Below, in pieces: positions 58,781 to 64,000 of a DNA stretch of 64,000 nt (positions are counted from its first letter, which is position 1; the number at the start of each line of letters is the position of its first letter). The notes beneath the pieces are model-generated. The model searched no databases and was not told where the DNA came from. It was given only the letters and a program-made list of their open reading frames with translations. The stretch spans positions 62,001 to 126,000 of the forward strand of contig CAWCTX010000008.1 of the NCBI GenBank assembly GCA_963798505.1, given 5' to 3'. The position numbers were made by a program, and so were the translations under genes. The stretch comes from CAVWSM01 sp963798505 (lineage in GTDB: Bacteria > Actinomycetota > Actinomycetes > Jiangellales > Jiangellaceae).

Positions 58781-59676
58781 CCCCCTACCTCATCTCCTGC
58801 GACGGACTCGTACGGATCTTCAAGACCGAAGGGGTCGAGGTCGTGGCCCTGCAGGGGCTCGACCTGCATGTCGAGGAGCGCGAGCTGCTGGCTGTCGTCG
58901 GGGCGTCCGGCTCCGGCAAGTCGACGTTGCTCAACATTCTGTCCGGACTGGACGTACCGTCCGCGGGATCCGCTCGCGTGGCGGGTGCCGACCTGTTGAC
59001 GATGGACTCGGCTGCGCGCCGCCGCTACCGGCGCGAGGTCGTGGGGTTCGTCTGGCAGCAGACCGGGCGCAACCTGCTGCCGTTCCTGAGCGCGGTCGAC
59101 AACGTGGCGCTGCCGATGACGCTCGCGCGGTCGCGCCGCGACCGTCGTACGGCAGCTATGGAGCTCCTCGATCTCGTCGGCGTCGCGCACCGCGCCGACC
59201 ACCTGCCTCAGCAGCTGTCGGGCGGCGAGCAGCAGCGGGTGGCGATCGCCGTCGGCCTTGCCAACTCGCCCCAGGTGCTGCTCGCGGACGAACCGACCGG
59301 CGAGCTCGACACGCACACCGCGGCCGAGGTGTTCGCCGCGCTGCGCCAGGTCAACGAGGAGCTCGGCGTCACCATCGTCATCGTCACTCACGACGACCAG
59401 GTCTCTGGCGAGGTCCGCCGTACCGTCGCGATCCGCGACGGCCGCACGTCGAGCGAGGTACTGCGTCGCGTCGAGACAGACGAGTTCGGAGTGCAGACGC
59501 ATGTCGCGGAGGAGTACGCCGTGCTCGACCGGGCGGGGCGCCTGCAGCTCCCCACCGACTTCGTCGACGCGCTCCACCTGCAGCGTCGTGTGCGGCTTGC
59601 GCTCGAACCCGACCACGTCGGCGTCTGGCCCGACAGCGCGGCGGGCCGCGGCGGCGACACAGGAGGAGATCGGTGA
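58777..59676 (+). CDS. ABC transporter ATP-binding protein 1
   Basis: A 299-residue ATPase of the MacB/LolD group. Walker A is GASGSGKSTLL, the Q-loop region FVWQQTGRNLLPFL, the signature LSGGEQQR, Walker B LLADEPTGELD and the switch histidine VTHDD. An extra C-terminal region of about 70 residues (EEYAVLDRAGRLQLPTDFVD) resembles an AbrB/SpoVT-like or regulatory tail and is unusual for this group. It is coupled to permease 2 and to ATPase 2. Confidence 0.9.
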   Translation: MTPYLISCDGLVRIFKTEGVEVVALQGLDLHVEERELLAVVGASGSGKSTLLNILSGLDVPSAGSARVAGADLLTMDSAARRRYRREVVGFVWQQTGRNLLPFLSAVDNVALPMTLARSRRDRRTAAMELLDLVGVAHRADHLPQQLSGGEQQRVAIAVGLANSPQVLLADEPTGELDTHTAAEVFAALRQVNEELGVTIVIVTHDDQVSGEVRRTVAIRDGRTSSEVLRRVETDEFGVQTHVAEEYAVLDRAGRLQLPTDFVDALHLQRRVRLALEPDHVGVWPDSAAGRGGDTGGDR

Positions 59677-60383
59677 CGGAGATATCGCGAGGTGTCGCCA
59701 CCCGGGAGGATGCGGCGATGGCGCTGGTCGGCAGCGACCTTGTCCGTACGTTCGGCGCCGGCCAGACGCTCGTCCATGCCTTGCGGGGCGTCACCGTCAC
59801 CGTGCCCCGCGGCCGGCTGGTGGCGGTGACCGGCCGGTCCGGCGCGGGCAAGACCACGCTGCTCAACCTGCTCGGCGGTCTCGAACAGCCCGACGGTGGG
59901 TCGGTGCGCCTCGAGGGCGTCGACCTGGCCTCGCTCGACGACGACGGCCTTGCGGCCGTGCGCCGAAACCAGGTGGGCTTCGTCTTCCAGTCGTTCGGAC
60001 TGCTGCCGGTACTGTCGGCCGCCGAGAACGTCGGCGTGCCGTTGCGGCTGGCCGGAGCCGACGCCGCCGAGCGGGAGGCGCGCGTGGCCGAGCTGCTCGA
60101 GCTGGTCGGGCTGGCGCCGCACGCCAACCAGCGGCCCGGCGAGCTGTCAGGTGGCCAGCAGCAGCGGGTCGCGGTCGCCCGGGCGCTCGCCAACCGGCCC
60201 GCCCTGCTGGTGGCCGACGAGCCGACCGGTCAGCTCGACTCGACCACCGCGCGGGACGTCATGGCGCTCCTGCTCGATGCCGTGCGCACCGAAGGCGTCG
60301 CCGCCGTCGTCGCGACCCACGACCGTCCGCTCGTGGAGCTCGCGGACGAGGTGCTCGAGCTGCAGGACGGCCTGCTGGTCTGA
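59673..60383 (+). CDS. ABC transporter ATP-binding protein 2
   Basis: A 236-residue MacB/LolD-type ATPase. Walker A is GRSGAGKTTLL, signature LSGGQQQRV, Walker B LVADEPTGQLD and switch VATHDRP. GTG at 59673 overlaps the stop of ATPase 1. Two different ATPases with two different permeases suggest a heteromeric exporter, or two exporters in one operon. Confidence 0.9.
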   Translation: MTEISRGVATREDAAMALVGSDLVRTFGAGQTLVHALRGVTVTVPRGRLVAVTGRSGAGKTTLLNLLGGLEQPDGGSVRLEGVDLASLDDDGLAAVRRNQVGFVFQSFGLLPVLSAAENVGVPLRLAGADAAEREARVAELLELVGLAPHANQRPGELSGGQQQRVAVARALANRPALLVADEPTGQLDSTTARDVMALLLDAVRTEGVAAVVATHDRPLVELADEVLELQDGLLV

Positions 60384-60409
60384 GCCGTGGAGCTGAGGCC
60401 ATGCGGGGG

Positions 60410-60835
60410 TCAAGCCAGCGCAGCGTCCAGAGTGATCGTGGTGCCGGTCAGCGCCTTGCTCACCGGGCAGTTGACCTTGGCGTCCTCGGCAAGCCGCGCA
60501 AACTCCTCCGCGCTGAGCCCGGCCACCGAGCCGCGCACCGTCAGCACGATCCCCGTGATGCCCTGACCCGGCTGGAAGGTCACGTCGGCGCGCGTGTCGA
60601 GCGCCTCCGGGGGGGTGCCGTTCTTGGCCAGCGTGTTCGACAGCTGCATCGAGAAGCAAGACGAGTGTGCCGCGGCGATGAGCTCTTCAGGGCTGGTGCG
60701 GCCCGCCGGCTCCTCGGTGCGCGCCGCCCACGTGACGTCGTACTTCCCCAAGCCGGACGAGTCGAGCGAGACCTGCCCGGCGCCCTCGAAGAGCGTGCCC
60801 TCCCAGTGCGCGTTGGCCGTACGGGTGGCTGCCAT
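60410..60835 (-). CDS. OsmC family peroxiredoxin
   Basis: A 141-residue hydroperoxide reductase. The peroxidatic cysteine is in AAHSSCFSMQLSNTLA and the resolving cysteine in AKVNCPVSKAL, matching OsmC. The N-terminus ATRTANAHWEGTLFEGAGQV fits osmotically induced OsmC proteins. It is divergent from glbO, another oxidative-stress-linked gene. Confidence 0.93.
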   Translation of the reverse strand: MAATRTANAHWEGTLFEGAGQVSLDSSGLGKYDVTWAARTEEPAGRTSPEELIAAAHSSCFSMQLSNTLAKNGTPPEALDTRADVTFQPGQGITGIVLTVRGSVAGLSAEEFARLAEDAKVNCPVSKALTGTTITLDAALA

Positions 60836-60928
60836 CGACGATCTCCTTCATCTGGACGTACGGTTCGACGCCCCAATCCTGCCCGTCGTGACCACGCTCA
60901 CGCTCACCCGGTCGCAACCCCTGAGACA

Positions 60929-61358
60929 ATGGAGCACGTGAGCCAGCCAGCCAGCACCACGCCCGAGCCGACCAGCGGCGCGCCAGAGCTTCTACGACGC
61001 CATCGGAGGCCACGAGACGTTCGTCGCACTCGTGCACCGTTTCTACCTGGGTGTCGCAGACGACCCGCTGCTGCGGCCGATCTACCCCGAGAGCGATCTG
61101 TCCGGCGCCGAGCGGCGGCTCACGATGTTCCTCGAGCAGTACTGGGGCGGCCCGACCACCTACTCCGCCGAGCGTGGGCACCCCCGGCTGCGCATGCGGC
61201 ACGCGCCGTTCAAGGTCAACCCCGCAGCCCGCGACGCCTGGCTGCGGCACATGCGCGACGCGGTCGACTCGCTCGAGCTGGCCCCGCTGCACGATGCGAC
61301 GCTGTGGGACTACCTCGAGCGTGCGGCCCACAGCATGGTCAACACCTTCGAGGAGTGA
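60929..61358 (+). CDS. glbO: Group II truncated haemoglobin (HbO type), one frameshift
   Basis: About 142 aa. After a Pro/Thr tail and a frame change near 60985, the globin fold reads SFYDAIGGHETFVALVHRFY, LRPIYPESDLSGAERRLTMF, LEQYWGGPTTYSAERGHPRL, RMRHAPFKV with the haem-binding histidine, and ARDAWLRHM with the group II Trp. HbO proteins carry oxygen and handle NO or peroxide. The start is ATG 60929 or GTG 60938. Confidence 0.9.
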
Positions 61359-61367
61359 GGCCGGATC

Positions 61368-61495
61368 GCTGGGGCGCCCCAGCGTTGCCGGAGCAACGGA
61401 TTTGCGCCCCTTGGCCCGGGATACGCTCGTCGCTGGGGCGCCCCAGCGTTGCCGGAGCAACCGTAATCCGCCCCTTGGCGCGCCGCCCCGCCTTG
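61368..61495. repeat. Tandem pair of 64-nt repeat units, second locus
   Basis: Units start at 61368 and 61432 with GCTGGGGCGCCCCAGCG, then a GTTGCCGGAGCAAC hairpin and a GCGCCCC or CGCCCC end. The period and core match the pair at 19522. It follows the glbO stop by 9 nt and precedes guaB1. Confidence 0.85.
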
Positions 61496-61520
61496 AGCTC
61501 GAGCGCGTACTTTCGTATCC

Positions 61521-62957
61521 GTGAAATTCCTCAACGACATCGAGCCCCCGCACGAACTCACCTACGAGGACGTGTTCATGGTGCCGAGCCGGTCGGCCGT
61601 CGAGTCGCGGTTCGACGTCGACCTGTCCACCGCTGACGGCACGGGCACCACGATCCCGATCGTCGTCGCCAACATGACGGCGGTCGCAGGCAAGCGGATG
61701 GCCGAGACCGTCGCGCGCCGCGGCGGCCTGACGATCCTTCCCCAGGACATCCCGAGCGAGGTCGTGGCCGACGTCGTCACCTGGGTCAAGTCACGAGACC
61801 TCGTGTACGACACCCCGGTCACGCTCGGCCCGCACGAGACCGTCGGACACGCGCTCGCGCTCCTGCCCAAGCGGGCGCACGGCGCGCTGGTCGTGGTCGA
61901 GGCCGGCCGACCGGTCGGCATCGTGACCGAGGCCGACTGCGCCGACGTCGACCGGTTCACGCAGGTGCAGGGCACCATGTCGCGGGACCTGCTCACGTTG
62001 CATCAAGGGACGACGCCGCGCGAGGCCTACGACACGCTCACCGCGGCCCACCGCAAGCTCGCGCCTGTCGTGGACGACGCCGGGCGGCTCGTCGGCATCA
62101 TCACCCGCACGCAGGCGCTGCGCGCCACGATCTACTCGCCGGCCGTCGACGCTGCCGGGCAGCTGCGCGTCGGCGCCGCGGTTGGCGTCAACGGCGACGT
62201 CAAGGGCAAGGCGCGGGCGCTGCTCGAGGCCGGCATCGACATCCTCGTCGTCGATACTGCGCACGGCCACCAGGACAAGATGCTCGCCGCCCTGGACGCC
62301 GTACGCGCCGCCAACCCGGCCATCCCCGTCGCCGCCGGCAACGTCGTGACCGCCGCCGGGGTCCGCCACCTGGTCAACGCCGGAGCCGACATCGTCAAGG
62401 TCGGCGTCGGCCCCGGTGCGATGTGCACGACTCGCATGATGACCGGGGTGGGCCGCCCGCAGTTCTCCGCCGTCGTGGAGTGCGCGATCGAGGCACGCCG
62501 GCTCGACCGGCACGTGTGGGCGGACGGCGGCGTACGGCACCCGCGCGACGTCGCGCTCGGCCTCGCGGCCGGCGCCTCCAACGTGATGATCGGCTCGTGG
62601 TTCGCGGGCACGTACGAGTCGCCCGGCGACGTGCACGTCGACGGCGAGGGCCGGCAATACAAGGAGAGCTTCGGCATGGCCTCGGCACGGGCCGTTCGCC
62701 ACCGCACAGCGGCCGACTCGTCGTTCGACCGGGCCCGCAAGGCGCTCTATGAGGAGGGCATCTCCTCGGCGCGCATGTACCTCGACCCGTTGCAGCCCAG
62801 CGTCGAGGACCTCATCGACCAGATCGCGTCGGGCGTGCGTTCGGCGTGCACCTACACCGGCGCGAGCACTCTCGCCGAGTTCCACGAGCGCGCCGTCGTC
62901 GGGGTGCAGAGCGCGTCGGGTTACGCGGAGGGCCGCCCGCTGTTCGCCAGCTGGTGA
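61521..62957 (+). CDS. guaB1: GuaB1-type GMP reductase with CBS domains
   Basis: A 478-residue IMP-dehydrogenase/GMP-reductase relative. LTYEDVFMVPSRSAVESRFD starts the barrel, a CBS pair occupies about residues 95-210 (TPVTLGPHETVGHALALLPK, GRLVGIITRTQALRATIYSP), VVDTAHGHQDKML and KVGVGPGAMCTTRMMTGVGR with the catalytic Cys follow. The mycobacterial GuaB1 is known to be a GMP reductase that returns GMP to IMP; I transfer that role by family. The CBS pair allows purine-nucleotide control. It is intact. Confidence 0.92.
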   Translation: MKFLNDIEPPHELTYEDVFMVPSRSAVESRFDVDLSTADGTGTTIPIVVANMTAVAGKRMAETVARRGGLTILPQDIPSEVVADVVTWVKSRDLVYDTPVTLGPHETVGHALALLPKRAHGALVVVEAGRPVGIVTEADCADVDRFTQVQGTMSRDLLTLHQGTTPREAYDTLTAAHRKLAPVVDDAGRLVGIITRTQALRATIYSPAVDAAGQLRVGAAVGVNGDVKGKARALLEAGIDILVVDTAHGHQDKMLAALDAVRAANPAIPVAAGNVVTAAGVRHLVNAGADIVKVGVGPGAMCTTRMMTGVGRPQFSAVVECAIEARRLDRHVWADGGVRHPRDVALGLAAGASNVMIGSWFAGTYESPGDVHVDGEGRQYKESFGMASARAVRHRTAADSSFDRARKALYEEGISSARMYLDPLQPSVEDLIDQIASGVRSACTYTGASTLAEFHERAVVGVQSASGYAEGRPLFASW

Positions 62958-62981
62958 CGCGGCCCGCCTCCCCTGTTCCGT

Positions 62982-63042
62982 GTTGATCATGGCGAAGGTG
63001 TGATCATCTTTGATGAATGATCACGTCTTGGCCATGATCAAA
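62982..63042. repeat. 61-nt palindromic repeat, copy 2
   Basis: GTTGATCATGG at the left and CCATGATCAA at the right, with GTGTGATCAT and ATGATCAC inside. It is the same length as the copy at 44554 and most positions agree. It lies between the convergent guaB1 and hypothetical genes, ending 15 nt before the latter's stop. Confidence 0.85.
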
Positions 63043-63057
63043 CTGTCGTCACTTGAC

Positions 63058-63702
63058 TCAGCCGATGAGCAGGTCGAGCGCGGAGCCCGTACGGGCCATC
63101 GCGACGCCGTAGGGCGCGTCGACCCGGCGCCAGCGGCCGGCCTCGAGCACGCGGACATCTCCGCCTTCACCCTCGCCGCCGAGAAAGCTGTAGGACTCGG
63201 CGGCATGCAGCAATCGCACGGCGACCCCTGACACCTCTCGGTCCCAGATGTCCGCCGCGATCGACTCGAGCACCGCCCGAGTCCGGTCACCGTCGGGTAC
63301 GCCATCGACCCGGCGGCGGAACTCGGCAACCCCGTCGGCCACCACGCGTCGCGCCTCGGCCACCGGCATCGTCGCGGTCGGCTGCCAGCCCGACAGCGGC
63401 GGCAGCGCGCCGGTCCAGCGCAGCGCCGGCACGGGCGGCGGCAGCTCCACGCGCCCGTCGCGTGACGCGCTCGCGCGGGCCGCGAGCGTCCCGGCTTCCA
63501 CCACCTCGTCGACCTCGGCGACCGCTGCGAGCCTGAGGGCCCGCATGACGAGCACGTCGAACGAGCTGTGCGCAAAGCAGGCGAGCGCTGTGCCATGCGT
63601 GACCACGCGGACGACGGCGTCCGCGTCGTCTCTGTTGATTCGCGCCGCGAACGTGCCGATGTCGGCCGCGCTCCCGGGGTGCGCGAGCTGCACGACGGTC
63701 AC
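63058..63702 (-). CDS. Conserved hypothetical protein (214 aa)
   Basis: Not recognised. The N-terminal half (IGTFAARINRDDADAVVRVV, THGTALACFAHSSFDVLVMR) and the C-terminal AVRLLHAAESYSFLGGEG look like one alpha/beta domain. A central Pro-rich link (VELPPPVPALRWTGALPPLS) joins them. The ATG overlaps the stop of the thioesterase gene upstream (ATGA), so the two are coupled and may act in one step. Confidence 0.7.
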   Translation of the reverse strand: MTVVQLAHPGSAADIGTFAARINRDDADAVVRVVTHGTALACFAHSSFDVLVMRALRLAAVAEVDEVVEAGTLAARASASRDGRVELPPPVPALRWTGALPPLSGWQPTATMPVAEARRVVADGVAEFRRRVDGVPDGDRTRAVLESIAADIWDREVSGVAVRLLHAAESYSFLGGEGEGGDVRVLEAGRWRRVDAPYGVAMARTGSALDLLIG

Positions 63703-64000
63703 GCGGGTGCCTCGAGGTAGGCCGCCAGCAGCTCACGCTCATGCTCGCCGAGTCGGCGGGGCCTGCCTTCGCGCAGGTTGAAGGCAACGTGCGTGGACGT
63801 GCCGAGTGCGAAGACGGCGTCGGCGTCGCGCACCTCGTAGGCGAGCGTGTACGACGCCGATCCGATCGCGACAACCCAGACCTCGACGACCAGCGGCTCG
63901 ATCCGGAACGGCACCGGCCGCTTGTACTCGATGGACTGATGCCCGACCAGGGTCGCCTCGTGCGCGTCCAGCAACGGCATGTCCGTGGCGTGGGCGAGGT
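63699..64000 (-). CDS. Acyl-CoA thioesterase-like protein (5' end off the window)
   Basis: The frame is open through the right edge. TLVGHQSIEYKRPVPFRIEP, VVEVWVVAIGSASYTLAYEV, AVFALGTSTHVAFNLREGRP and RRLGEHERELL match the second half of 4HBT hot-dog thioesterases. The catalytic Asp and N-terminal helix lie outside. It is coupled to the hypothetical gene downstream. Confidence 0.78.
   Translation of the reverse strand, partial: LAHATDMPLLDAHEATLVGHQSIEYKRPVPFRIEPLVVEVWVVAIGSASYTLAYEVRDADAVFALGTSTHVAFNLREGRPRRLGEHERELLAAYLEAPA

Overview
The window is very GC-rich bacterial DNA with many GTG starts, GTGA/ATGA gene overlaps, a trigger factor/ClpP/ClpX/ValS/FolC/DUF4233/Ndk chromosomal backbone, a GuaB1-type GMP reductase, a group II truncated haemoglobin and a cysteine-less RpiB. 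Together these point to the Actinomycetota; Propionibacteriales is possible but I cannot prove it. There is no phage, integrase, transposase, plasmid or CRISPR signal.

Layout. 1-7.7 kb: a B12-binding radical SAM protein running off the left edge, a formylglycine-generating enzyme with both active-site cysteines, a broken DUF222/HNH gene, a VOC protein, a DUF1801 protein, an alpha/beta hydrolase, a methylthio-nucleoside phosphorylase and a 3-hydroxyisobutyrate dehydrogenase-like enzyme. 7.8-16.4 kb: a probable glycan/envelope cluster. On the plus strand it has an NAD-epimerase, then a six-gene coupled operon (GT2, DUF2064 transferase, methyltransferase, molybdopterin oxidoreductase, membrane protein, DUF4118 protein). 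On the minus strand it has a membrane protein, response regulator and histidine kinase. 16.4-30.2 kb: the ndk-DUF4233-folC-valS-clpX-clpP-clpP backbone on the minus strand. It is interrupted by a secreted GH9 endoglucanase with a CelR/CebR-type operator, a Uma2 protein, an M13 peptidase and a catalytically deleted third clpP. 30.2-41 kb: an accessory island between clpP and tig with four ATP-grasp ligases, a GCS2-type ligase, an M20 peptidase, an S51-like protein and two esterases. It is the best candidate here for an undescribed peptide-like ligase system. 41.1-42.8 kb: tig, tRNA-Pro(UGG) and tRNA-Gly(UCC). 43-47.5 kb: a coiled-coil protein with two tiny coupled genes, a PadR regulator, a hemerythrin-like protein, a SpoIIE phosphatase and a small protein. 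47.5-64 kb: rpiB, pepN, a lipoprotein and membrane pair, MscS, an FtsX-type ABC exporter operon, OsmC, glbO, guaB1, a hypothetical protein and a thioesterase running off the right edge.

Data quality. About two dozen genes are split by apparent one-base frameshifts, including the normally essential valS and the backbone gene tig. The valS break can be traced to a four-G run. I therefore treat most breaks as likely sequence errors and annotate each gene as one locus. Breaks are strongly clustered at 7.8-15.7 kb and nearly absent from 15.7-23.3 kb. The third clpP is different: it has lost about 36 codons including the catalytic Ser and His, so I call it a pseudogene.

Intergenic DNA holds several repeat types. 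One is a 64-nt unit found as tandem pairs at two loci. Another is a 61-nt palindrome present twice. Three more are unique long palindromes of 62-83 nt, one of which carries the stop codons of two convergent genes.
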